From NCBI GenBank assembly GCA_010015805.1, contig ML978122.1, positions 2,080,453 through 2,144,452 on the forward strand: a stretch of 64,000 nucleotides of DNA, read 5' to 3'. This DNA is from Rhizodiscina lignyota (lineage: Eukaryota; Ascomycota; Dothideomycetes; Aulographales; Rhizodiscinaceae). The position numbers were made by a program, and so were the translations under genes. Below, piece by piece: positions 1-9,769 of the stretch. Below the pieces are notes generated by a model, which was not told the DNA's origin, did no database searches, and saw nothing but the letters and a program-made list of their open reading frames with translations. Positions within the stretch are counted from its first letter, which is position 1, and each line of letters begins with the position of its first letter.

Positions 1-1032
1 GATGCAAAAGATTCCTTCGAAAAGCAACTCAAGCTTGTACCAGGGGACAAAGACGCAAATACTAAGCTGCGAAAGATAGAGATGCGCCTCCGTGAACAAG
101 AGATAGGAACATATGATGTGACAAAGATCAGAGCCGGCCTGTCTCGAGCTCGTCCACGGGTTGACGCTGCAAGTTTCATCAAGATGACCAAGCTCGGAGA
201 TAGCCCAGGAAGAGGACGTGGCCTGTTTGCAATGCACAACGTATCCCCTAGGGATATAATCATGTGCGAGAAAGCTTTCTGTGTTGTTTGGGGCCATGAA
301 AGAGAAGCCTGGACAGCGATGACATACGACGTGCGTGACGACAGAATCAGGGTATCACCAGTTGGATTGAGCAAATCGATCGTGCATAAACTTCTCAACA
401 ATCCTTCGCAGCTCAGAAAGGTGATAGACCTCTACGGCGATTACCAAGGCGACGGCGAAAGCGTGTTCATGACTGAAGAGGGTCCAGTCGTTGACACCTT
501 TCGAATACACGACATCATGTCCCGCAACGCCTTTGACGCGGGCAAACAGTATGAAGAAGAAGGTTCAAGCAACGCTAGCACCGGCCTCTGGGTCTGGACC
601 TCTTATATCAATCACTCTTGCATCCCTAACGCTAAAAGAGAATACATCGGCGACCTGATGTTACTCCGCGCCACTCGACCCATCCTTGCGGGCGAAGAGG
701 TCTTCATCACCTACGACGAGTCGAGTGACTACGATGCAAGGAAGACAGCTTTGATGAACACATGGGGCTTCGAATGCAACTGTGCGCTCTGCACTGCGGA
801 GAGATCCGACGATCCAGCTGCGCGAAAGAAGCGGCAAGAGCTGGCGACCGATGCCGATGCGTTTTTAGAAAGGGAGCATTGGGCCAATGCAAAGAGGCTC
901 ACGATCGTGAGAGCGCAGCGTCTTGCGCAGGCTATCGATGACACGTATGATGAGGAGAGATACAAGGGCTTGCCTCGTGTAGCAACACAGAGAATTAAGG
1001 ACTGGCTGGCCAAAGCAAGTCCACGGCGATAG
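1..1032 (+). CDS. SET-domain protein, 5' partial
   Basis: The reading frame is open from the first base of the window, so the N-terminus lies outside; the first internal Met is at 82. The visible part carries an approximately 30-residue helical lead-in, as seen between TPR repeats and the SET domain in fungal TPR-SET proteins. The SET domain follows, with an RGRGLFA opening, the NHSCIPNA core (substrate and SAM pocket) and the GEEVFITYD block. A post-SET-like Cys cluster (FECNCALC) comes after these. Family members are lysine methyltransferases of the SMYD-like or TPR-SET type; the substrate cannot be read from sequence. It ends with TAG at 1030-1032. The SET assignment is firm. The upstream TPR part is inferred from family resemblance only. 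Confidence 0.88.
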   Translation, partial: DAKDSFEKQLKLVPGDKDANTKLRKIEMRLREQEIGTYDVTKIRAGLSRARPRVDAASFIKMTKLGDSPGRGRGLFAMHNVSPRDIIMCEKAFCVVWGHEREAWTAMTYDVRDDRIRVSPVGLSKSIVHKLLNNPSQLRKVIDLYGDYQGDGESVFMTEEGPVVDTFRIHDIMSRNAFDAGKQYEEEGSSNASTGLWVWTSYINHSCIPNAKREYIGDLMLLRATRPILAGEEVFITYDESSDYDARKTALMNTWGFECNCALCTAERSDDPAARKKRQELATDADAFLEREHWANAKRLTIVRAQRLAQAIDDTYDEERYKGLPRVATQRIKDWLAKASPRR

Positions 1033-1264
1033 ATCTGACACTCACAGAGCCATGTAGTATACACGCACCCTGCGCAGAGAGAACAGCAGCTATTGGTTGA
1101 ACCAAATTGGCGTTTTTAAAGTGGGGAATATAACTATGCACTAGCCTAGATTAGAGTAGGGCGGCGCTGACTCTCGCCCTTGTCGCATGCCGTCCAGTCC
1201 TTCATAATTCTGTCACACATCTCCAGAGAGCAGCGACTACTTGAAATGTTTCTATCAAAGTACC

Positions 1265-2242
1265 ATGCCGGACACACGCCTATCACCGTTACCTAGCCTC
1301 GAACTCCCGCGACGAAAAGTTTTGAGACAAAATAATGCCGTCGCAGCCCCTAGCGATGCATCGTTCATAGCACGATTTGGACATGCTTATCCCAAGCCGC
1401 AGTATCTCGATTCTGACCTTGGGACCACAGCTCTGTACGAGATTCCTCCTCCGTCGAGGCAATCAAAACGTCAAATTTTGATCATTCACGGAATATGCAC
1501 GCCTGCGCTTGGAATGCTGCCTCTCACAAAAGAGCTGCAGGCTTTGGATCCAGATGCTCACATTGTCCTTTTCGATCTTTGGGGTCATGGTCTCTCTTCC
1601 ACGCCTCTTGTGGCACATACACCACACATTTTCCACTTTCAGATCTTTCAAGTACTAGGGTTCATGCAGTGGACAAGTGCGCATATTATTGGATACTCTT
1701 TCGGCGCATCGACAGCGATAAGATTTGCGATTCACAATCCTTGGGCTGCATTGTCCGTGGCACTACTTGCACCTGCTGGCCTGTTGCGCAAGGAGGAATT
1801 CAGTCAGCAGATGCAAGAGCTCTTGGAGGACTCGAAGCGAAGAGAGACTGAAGCGGCAGATTGTGTGTTATCCTACCTTGAGGGTGGTCCACTCGTCGTC
1901 CCAACGGATTGGCGAGAACGAGTCAACTCTGGTGAAATCGTCGCTGAAGCACTCCGGGAATGGGAGCTGCAGGAGCATTCCGGCTACCCCTACAGCGTTC
2001 TCAGTATGTTTCGAGAAGGCGGTGTTTCTGGATGCGAGGACTATTTTCGCGAGTTTGCACAGCTATCATTAAAGAAGATTGGAGTGGTTGCAGAGTTGGA
2101 CACTGTCTGCAGCAAGAGCCAGTTAGTCGGCCTTGGATTTCGCGACGTTGAGATCGTGAAGAACGCTGGTCATGCATTTGTACGTGGCGTACCGGACGAG
2201 GTTGCGAGCATCGTGCATCGATTCTGGACTGAGCAACGCTAG
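1265..2242 (+). CDS. alpha/beta hydrolase
   Basis: This is a single-exon protein of about 325 residues. It shows the alpha/beta-hydrolase order: an HGI oxyanion-type loop after a hydrophobic strand, a GHG motif, the nucleophile elbow GYSFGAS with Ser as nucleophile, and a C-terminal GHAF block supplying the catalytic His. The acid residue is probably the Asp in the AELD strand shortly before it. An in-frame ATG at 1241 would add eight residues; I prefer 1265 because the sequence between looks like leader. No signal peptide or membrane segment is seen, so it is probably cytosolic. Substrate is unknown. The gene follows the SET gene on the same strand after about 230 bases. Confidence 0.85.
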   Translation: MPDTRLSPLPSLELPRRKVLRQNNAVAAPSDASFIARFGHAYPKPQYLDSDLGTTALYEIPPPSRQSKRQILIIHGICTPALGMLPLTKELQALDPDAHIVLFDLWGHGLSSTPLVAHTPHIFHFQIFQVLGFMQWTSAHIIGYSFGASTAIRFAIHNPWAALSVALLAPAGLLRKEEFSQQMQELLEDSKRRETEAADCVLSYLEGGPLVVPTDWRERVNSGEIVAEALREWELQEHSGYPYSVLSMFREGGVSGCEDYFREFAQLSLKKIGVVAELDTVCSKSQLVGLGFRDVEIVKNAGHAFVRGVPDEVASIVHRFWTEQR

Positions 2243-2244
2243 CC

Positions 2245-2705
2245 ACCAAGAAGAACCAACTACTAGGTACCACGCAATCATTCACAGGCCCTAAAGACGA
2301 AAATAGATTTTGGTGAGGTATCGTAACCTGAATGGAAAGAGGATAAGGCCTAGATTGAGATATGCTCACGTCGTCTCACACCCTGTTTAGTACACTCAAT
2401 TCGGCCAATAATTGGACTTGTGTATGCACGACATCACAACGGAGTATCCCACTCCACCATGCACCCTTTTGCCCGATCCTCCTCCCGAGAAGCGAGCGGT
2501 AAACGGACGAGATGCAAGTTACTTGATGATGTTGGTTGTGTCCGAGAAGCTCGATGACGAGCTGGACATTGAAAGTGCTATGCGGGGTAGCGGACATAGA
2601 ACATCCGCGTCTCTGCCCATATCATATCGAAACGTCTGAAATAAAACACGCATCTCACATCTCAATTTGCGGAAATTTGAAACAAACAAATTCCATCAAT
2701 TCACA
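2245..2705. other. intergenic, no gene seen
   Basis: Open frames here are short (up to about 75 codons) and resemble no family I know. The stretch probably holds the terminator of the hydrolase gene and the promoter of the ABM-domain gene that starts at 2706. Confidence 0.5.
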
Positions 2706-3626
2706 ATGGCTTCAGCATTTCAGCACCCAATGAAACCGTTCGTCATTTTTGCCCAGATCCAGACAAAGGGAGAAGACAAGATCAAAATAGTACGCACTTA
2801 GCCCAGAGTTGCATTTTCATCGAGTAACATAGATGCTTCAAGGAGCTCGAGAACGTTGGACCCGTAGTCAAGCACGAGAGTCAGCAACCTGAATGCGACT
2901 CATATTGTTTTCTGCAGCCTCTCGAGGGCAACAAGAGTCGCTTTACAGTCTATGAGGCGTCAGGTTTCTTCCTCCATCATTGAAATATCTGTTAACCCCT
3001 TGCAGTTACGATAATAAGGAATATGCTATGAATAACCACCGAAACTCTGACGCATTCAAAGCATTTAGGGAGTTAGTATAACACTGACTCGGAAGGGAGA
3101 CGGCGTCACACATGCTAAAGAGTCCTACAGAGTAGTGGCAAGCTCTGATACTCGTCAATCTCTCGATGTTCAGGCCTTTACCCCGAAAGGAGGTTTCCTC
3201 TGGCGTTCAGAGCCCCCGAAGCTTCCCTTGGGCGATCAATTTATCTGGATAGCATTCCTGAAGGCGACACCTGGCAAAAGAGACGAGTTGATCTCGTACG
3301 CTCTCACGCACGCAGGCAACGTTCATCGGACCGAGGACGAGACTTTGAGCTTTGTTGTGCTCGAGAAAGACGATGACAAGGAGACAGTTGTTCTCTTTGA
3401 GCGATACACGAGTGAGGAGTACTTCGAAAAGGTCCACAAAACCAGCGAGACTATGCAGCAATACCGTGCCAATGTACGTCCACGGCCCCAAAGATGCTAT
3501 ACGAAGCCCTCTGAAATAGCATTGCTGATTGAAGTATCGCAGATTGGCCCAATTCTTGCAGACAGAAACAGTGAGGGGTTTGCAGCGAGAAGGGGCTTCC
3601 TTGACAAGCGAGAGGCGGTCGCATAA
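2706..3626 (+). CDS. protein with two ABM (antibiotic biosynthesis monooxygenase-like) domains
   Basis: I reconstruct five exons: 2706-2789, 2843-2958, 3006-3071, 3131-3473 and 3543-3626. All junctions agree in phase and give about 230 residues. The first half has the dimeric ferredoxin-like pattern of ABM proteins: FVIFAQIQ strand, VKHES, a second strand and VYEAYDNKEY. The second half repeats it with FIWIAFLKATPGKRDEL, the THAGNVHRTEDE turn and VVLFERYTSEEYF. ABM proteins include quinol and heme-type oxygenases, but many are uncharacterised stress or detoxification proteins. Reading the DNA without splicing shows stops, but these fall in introns of 47-69 bases with normal GT-AG ends. The last intron (3474-3542) is in frame and could be retained. 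Confidence 0.72.
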
Positions 3627-4011
3627 ATGGCCCGTCTCATGCCCAGGCACCAGGGAATCAACGATGTATTATAAAGAGGAAGAAGAAATTGCGAGAAAGA
3701 GGCCATCGATGGATGAGCTTGTATTATGAGATCCACGTGACAGTCCTGGTACAGCCTGTTCTGATTCGCTCGTTCGTTCAATCTGACCCCGATTGCATGA
3801 TCTGCACACAGCCTGCAGCCACCTCCTACAGAGTACCAGCTCGCCAGGGGTCATTTCCATGCTGCTCTCAGTTTAGATATTGCCTCCGCATCTTAAATTC
3901 TCAGCCTGATTGTATTTCCTTTTTCATAAGAGACCGCTGTGATCTCTCTGAACTTGAGGAAGCCGTGTTTCCACTCGTTTATCGACAGCTGCTACGACTC
4001 TTCTGGCGTAA
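3627..4011. other. intergenic, no gene seen
   Basis: This separates two genes on the same strand. The frames seen on both strands overlap each other and resemble nothing known. It probably contains the promoter of the Cys-rich protein gene. Confidence 0.45.
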
Positions 4012-4796
4012 ATGACGAAAAAAGCATCGGCTATGCGACTCCTTACGACTGCTCTTTCTGTTTCTCTCTCTTTTTTATTCTCAAAGGCTGAAGCAGGCAG
4101 TCAATGTTATTGGCCAAATGGAGAGCCTGTGACTGATAACTATTCTCCCTGTCCTCCAGCAGGTGAAGCCAGTCATTGCTGTGCCGATACAGAGGTATGC
4201 CCGAGCAACGGTCTCTGTTTTGGAGCTGGAATATGCATGGTATGTTTACAGTTCCTCATCGGCTGTTCACGGAATTCTGTTCCTGTTAGATACCAATCCT
4301 TACAGGTCTACCGAGGAGCTTGCACCGATTAGCAATGGGAACATGAGCCATGCAACAGCGTTAAGGCATTATGTCCATGTAAGCTATCATATAGTGATGC
4401 CTATGTTGTAGAGCGTGCTCTATGTGCAGTCAAGGAAAAAGAAAATGCTGAACTCTGGAAGCGAACGTAGGAACAACAACGAATGTCGCGAAATGTACCA
4501 ACGGCACCAACAGCGGCCTGTTCTCCTGCGAAAATGGTCCTTCCTGCGAAGATTCCACCGCGACTAATGGATTTTTCGAGTGGCCAAACGGTATCGTGGA
4601 AGGCATAGCAGGCGCCAGCAATTCTACTGCCTCATCCAACTCATCTAAGACATGCACAAATGGAACGTCACATGGCGGTGGTATTTCCACGTCGGTTCCG
4701 ATTGGTGTCGGAGTTGGTGTTGGCGTGCCACTTGCCATTGCAGCGATTTCATTTGGCGTTTTGTGGTTCCAGGAGAAGAAAAAGAATAAGGCATAA
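4012..4796 (+). CDS. small Cys-rich secreted or single-pass membrane protein
   Basis: Exon 1 (4012-4239) encodes a Lys/Arg-containing start, a hydrophobic signal peptide ending near AEAGS, and a Cys-rich ectodomain with CYWPNG, CCAD, CPSNGLC and CFGAG elements. This type is common in fungal surface proteins of unknown role. Exon 3 (about 4462-4796) has a Cys/Asn/Ser-rich segment, a Ser/Gly stretch, one transmembrane helix starting near VPIGVG, and a Lys-rich cytosolic tail (EKKKNKA). The middle exon is ambiguous. An acceptor at 4305 restores a family-like VYRGACTD block but runs into an in-frame TAG at 4330-4332. An acceptor at that TAG (exon 4333-4378) keeps the frame open, giving about 202 residues. 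Function unknown. A pseudogene or a truncated isoform is possible. Confidence 0.6.
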
Positions 4797-5192
4797 TTGG
4801 CGAGCGAAGGTAGAAGTGATCTTAGACTGAAGGAGTTATCCTACTCGCAGTATTCGGCCTTGCAGAGTCACCAACAGTCACTCTTCCCGATCGAAGTCGC
4901 CGGTAATCCTGTGCATCGGGAGCTGCAGTAGGCGCCGACTTTGGTTGAAATAGCTTTGCTCAGGGGTTCATGTTGGAAGGAAAGGTGGAGACTCAACTGT
5001 GCGCTTGGGCTGCGGACTTGGTCTGTTTAGTTTAGATTTCGGATGACGAAGCTTTCCCGTTCTCTCATGTCGGATCATCGGCAGATGTCTGGAGGAAGAT
5101 ATTGTCATAGCGTGCAGAGAGGAGGCCACTGGAGAAACGCACATAGGTGAATTTTGGGATATATGGCTCGTCCATCAGAAGCAGTTTAGTCC
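4797..5192. other. convergent intergenic region
   Basis: This lies between the 3' ends of the Cys-rich gene (+) and the Zn2Cys6 gene (-). No open frame longer than about 60 codons and no recognisable element was seen. Confidence 0.45.
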
Positions 5193-6846
5193 CTACCAAT
5201 TTACACTCCTCGTGAATCCGGTCCATCCGTTCTCGATATCTGCGCTGCGGCGAAAAAGGACAATGGCAGACCGCAATCCGTCAAATTCGAGTGAGATATC
5301 TCGGAGCCTACACTCTTCAGGTATATCTGCCATGTGCTGCACACTGCGTGTCTCTCCTTGAGCCCACAGCCTTTTTCCCGCAAGCTCCTCTTCTATCATC
5401 ATCGCCTCCAAAGCAATGCGGCCCGCAATCACGCTGTCCCAGACGCCTTCTCGTCGTGGAAAGTTGAGCATCACGTAAATTGCCTGGATTAGACGCATAT
5501 TGCGGAGGTCGTCCATTCTCGAGCCGTTTAGAGAGACTAGGTCCATTCTTCAGTAATTCAGTGTCGCTACTGAGTTGCCGCGAGTATTGTACGATATCAT
5601 CTGGGGGTGCATCGTAAATGGTGCACGAGAGTCTGAAAATTTCTCTGAATTCGGGCTGTAGCTCATCCCAGTCCATTTCCTTGCGGTCGAACCCTATTCC
5701 TGCGATTTTCAAGAATAGCTTGATAGACACACGGTAGATGCCGAGGACTTGGAGACCTCTGATATCTTTCTTCGTCAGTGAGCTACCCTGATTATGTAGC
5801 ATTCCGGTGCAGGCTGCCTCTCCGGCGGTGAACTGGACTTGTATCGAATTCAAGTGCCGTAGAAGATTTGACGGGCCTAATCCTTGCGGAGAGTCCGGAG
5901 ACTGCATGACCAGAGTTAAGACGTAAAAGAGGTCTACGAAAAAGGCGAGCGCCGCAGGAGTAGAATCGAATGTGTTTATAGGCGCTTGCGGAACGGAAAT
6001 CTTCCTTGAATGCCAAGTCTGGAGGTTCTCCAGGCTCAAATAAAAGCGTGATTGGACATTGAGACGTTTGAAGAGTGACCGAGCAGCAGGAAATGAGATT
6101 GGAATTAAATCATCCAAGTCTTGACGTGTCGCTCGGATCGTTTCAAGTCGTTCAAGAATCTTCATGCCAGTTTCTAGATGAATCAGAGTCTGTTCTTGAT
6201 GTCCTTGTATGCTCGATAAGGAGGGGAAAAGCACACAGACCCCCATCGTAATTGCTTGATCTGCCGACTGCCCAGAACCAGACGTCATAATAATCTGTTG
6301 TATCGCTTTGTTGTATTGCTCTAATGCAAATCGCGTATTTGGATCTGCAGCATCTGCAGCAACGGCCGTCTCCTTCCCGGACCAAAACTTCTGTTGCATA
6401 GTACCAAGCGCAGCCGCAGCATGTCTTACTGCTGGGAAATTATGTGATGCTCTTAGGACGTCACAGCGCCAGAATGTGTCTGCTTCGGTAAAGTACTCCT
6501 TCGACTCCGCCGCCGTGCAAATCCGGAAATGGTAGAGACCCTTCTAGTTCATGTTGCGTCGCACTTGGTAAATCGCTCAACGGTGGTCTCAGCGAGGCAG
6601 GCGTCTCAGAGTCTGAAGACGCATTTGCGTTTGGATTGGTATATCCATCGCATTTTCGTCCCGTAGAGGTGCACTTGACACAAGCCGGCTTCGCTTCATC
6701 GCATTTAATTCTGCGAATCCTGTCGACCTTGTTAGTCTTGCCACACAATAGAAAATGATTGTGATGTCGTGCCTGCAAGTGATGCATCCAGTTCTCGTCT
6801 TGGGTGCCCAGGCACGCTGACGGGATTTGACATTGGCCTTGTCCAT
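5193..6846 (-). pseudogene. Zn2Cys6 fungal transcription factor, probably decayed
   Basis: Exon 1 (6846-6773) encodes a basic start and GCITC, the first Cys pair of a Zn2Cys6 cluster. After an intron (6772-6720), exon 2 supplies RIRRIKCDEAKPAC, VKCTSTGRKC and so completes the six Cys. The intron begins with GC rather than GT and ends with CAG. The frame then reads LSDLPSATQHELEG and loses the expected continuation. The family-like text (YHFRIC, FWRCDVLRASH, AVRHAAAALG) lies one frame over, near 6540; a GGG run marks the switch. A second frame change sits near 5540, just before the conserved C-terminal block (DDLRNMRLIQAIY, VWDSVIAGRIALEA). No plausible intron explains either. I infer a recent pseudogene of the DUF3468-like regulator family. 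Two sequence errors would be the alternative. Confidence 0.68.
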
Positions 6847-7296
6847 GATTTTACTTTCGCGGGCAAGACGAGGTTAGCCTTGCCCATCTCGCGCGCCATA
6901 GACATTTTAAAAAGATTAAGAGAGGAGTCACCCCAAATTGTAGAAGGCAGGTGGTAGGGGGTTTCAGCATTGGTGAAGTACGAATACGACAGGCCGCCGC
7001 TCCGGACCATCAAGAGGGCTTTTAGTAATTCCTCGGGATCTCGGTGTTACAGTTGATGTACGCATCAGAGGGAGGCAAAAGCTTTCTTAACGGAGTATAA
7101 TTGCTGGATTCTGATTGACAGCCGGATTTGGGGGCCAAATAGGCCTTGGGAGTCTGGAACGTGGTGCAGTGCAGCTCAGGGGGGGTGGCGTCGGTCTACA
7201 GCAGGCTAACCTGATTGGGATGGCGGGGGATACCGGAATATGTCCCAACTTCAAGTTTTATACCACGCAGAATGAGGTGTCTTCATACACATCAGG
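6847..7296. other. divergent intergenic region
   Basis: This lies between the 5' ends of the Zn2Cys6 pseudogene (-) and the HET gene (+). Part of it is G-rich around 7120-7235. No gene was recognised. Confidence 0.4.
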
Positions 7297-9302
7297 ATGA
7301 GCTCCACCGCTAGCAAAACTTGCCCGGAATGCAGGAAGATCAGGTTTGAGTACTTAGAGTCAAGAGACGAAAAGACAATTCGAGAATATTTCACATTCAG
7401 CCAACTTGTGAAGCCAGCTTCAATGGGCTGCCTTTTCTGCGCTTTTGTTCACACGATTATTACTGAAAGGGTAACGAAAAGGAAACGCGATCCTTATCGG
7501 AACATGGAAATGGTGGTAGAATTTATTTCTGGGGTCTCAGCGGATTTTGAGGCCAACATCAGATGTGTATTCTTCCCGCGAAGTCCGGCAGTATTTATGT
7601 CATGGCGGATGCATCAAGAGGAACACACAATGGTCATGATGGGCACCCTTGTTGCCAAAGCAGGTAAGACTTCTTTGATTCTCATATACGAAAAGCTATC
7701 CTCATATACGGACAAAGATGGCCCGGCTGCGAAATTCGTATCAGACAGAGTAGTTGAACCCGACGTAGAAGACGCGATTCAGTTGGCCCAGACATGGATG
7801 AATACCTGCCTCTCTGGACATACCAGATGCTCAGCGAGTGAGGTACCTCTACTTCCAATTAGAGTGGTCGACGTAGAAGTTACTGCTACGCTGAACTGCA
7901 AGCTTCACATCTCTTCTCCTGGCGAACGCAGAAATTATCTTACGCTAAGCTATTGCTTGGGAGTAGGCGAGAAGGGCCATGTCCTTACGCAGAACAATCT
8001 GTCCGAAAAGGAGAGTAGTATTAGCATAGACCTCCTCCCAAAGACCCTACAGGATGCTGTTTTCATAACTCGGAAGTTGCGGCATCGGTACCTTTGGGTA
8101 AGATTTTGCAGGATTCGCTAGAGGATTGGGAGACCGAAGCCGCAAAGATGGGCGACATCTACGCCAATTCAACACTCACTATCGCAGCGGCCAGTGCAGC
8201 AGACGCAAGGCAGGGCATTTTGCTGCCTCGCCCCCCTACATTACCAGAATCACCTCCATTGCAGTTCACTTGCCCCGACGGGAACTCGGGGACAGTATTT
8301 CTTCGGCACACAGATCCTTCAGATGTGGAAGAACCACTGAATCTGCGGGGATGGGCTCTGCAGGAAAGACTTCTCACGCCTCGAACTCTATTTTTCGGAA
8401 CTCACCAGATGACATGGGAATGTCGTGAAACAGTTTTCGCTGAAGGCAAGAGTGACTACAGTGGAATACGATGGTCCGGTAGAAATCCTCTGTCTGATAT
8501 CCATCCATTTTCACAGACGCTGCCTCTCACATCGAGTGAAGTTCTTGCTAGGTGGGAGGAAGTCGTTTCAGACTATACATCACGCAATCTTACACTCGGA
8601 ACCGACAAGCTACCTGCGCTAGCAGGCATCGCGGCTATATTTAAGAGTGCCTTCGGGAATGACGGGTATCTTGCGGGGCTGTGGAAATCGAGTTTGCCTT
8701 GCGGACTCCTCTGGGCTGGTATCGGTAGCGAACATCTGGAGCGCAAACTGTTGCCTTATCGCGCCCCATCCTGGTCTTGGATGTCTGTTGATGGATCTGT
8801 CACGACCATGAGACGGGACTCAAAGGACCCAGTGTGCGCGACAATCATTCATGCAGGTGTAACAGGACGAGCACCACAGAGCCTTACTTCCTGCCTTAGT
8901 GGTAAACTGATTGTGCGGGCCCCGGTGAGAAGACCATCGAAATCCAAGCTCCTGTATAATAGCGCTAATCCTCGTCACAATATACGAGGGTTTTATTTCG
9001 ACGGAGGAGAGAATGACGGGCCCAATGAACCTCTAGAGAAATACAGAGAGCAATCCTGTGGGATTTGTGAATTCGATGACTACGATGAGATGCTTCAAGC
9101 AGACTCAACTCAACTCTTGTGCTTGAGGAAAACATTAAAAAGGGGCCTCATGATCTTACCGGTGGCAGGAACGGATGTATTCCGGCGAGTGGGATATTGC
9201 ACAATTTATGAGGAACCTCTTAAATTTACAATAGAGAAGCCAGAAGACCGGTATGAAGATTTATCTAAGGAGTGGCCAGTCCGGGAAATAAGGCTCGTCT
9301 GA
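7297..9302 (+). pseudogene. HET-domain (heterokaryon incompatibility-type) protein, frame interrupted
   Basis: The N-terminal part (7297-8121) has two CxxC pairs (CPEC, CLFC), as in many fungal HET proteins. It then gives the HET domain entry: RVVDVEV, YLTLSYCLG and KTLQDAVFITRKL. At about 8100 the strongly conserved core after RYLWV is shortened by about ten bases and the frame changes. The second frame resumes at once with ILQDSLEDWETEAAKMGDIY and continues through ANSTLTIAAASAADARQGIL, the RGWALQERLLTPRTLFFG block and a long variable C-terminus to 9302. HET domains mediate self/non-self recognition and cell-death responses after hyphal fusion. The gene looks inactivated at its most conserved point; no splice pair fits. 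Its neighbours give no functional hint. Confidence 0.75.
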
Positions 9303-9769
9303 GAAAATAGGATGTTTGGGGGTTATTGGCATGCCACATTAATATCGAATGCGCTTTTCAAGGGAAAGATTTCGGGACCGATATAAACAGGCCAGATATT
9401 GTCTGGGGTGGAGTGGGCATCTAATTATACTTAATCGGATTGGGTGGATCTGGATTGGAGCTACCTCATAGTCTATCTGATCTAGTTCGGTCATCATAAT
9501 TTGGCGCAAATTGTTTGAGTGAGCCTCGTGTATAATCGGCCCGCATTGTAGAAAGGTATTTACAGTGTCGTGAGGTCTGCCTATATACAGCAAAAGAGTG
9601 TGAAGGCATCTCGCAGCTGGAAAATGACTCTTGAAAGTGAATGGTATCGTGCCACTTTGTCCCAGTCCGTCCTCTACCATACCCGGGAATTCATGAATCT
9701 TCGTCAATCGTACCAAAGGCGTGACTACAGATGCCAGAGGCATCCAAATCATACGACTTCGGCCCCTAC
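9303..9769. other. convergent intergenic region
   Basis: This lies between the HET gene end (+) and the transporter end (-). It holds overlapping short frames on both strands with no recognised protein. Confidence 0.4.

Noticed and set aside
3076-3095. 20-base intron in the ABM gene
   Set aside because: Too short to be spliced; the GTTAGT donor at 3072 with acceptor at 3130 gives a normal 59-base intron.
2706-3626. ABM-domain gene as a pseudogene
   Set aside because: Apparent stops and frame changes disappear once acceptor 2842 and donors 2959 and 3072 are used; all phases then agree.
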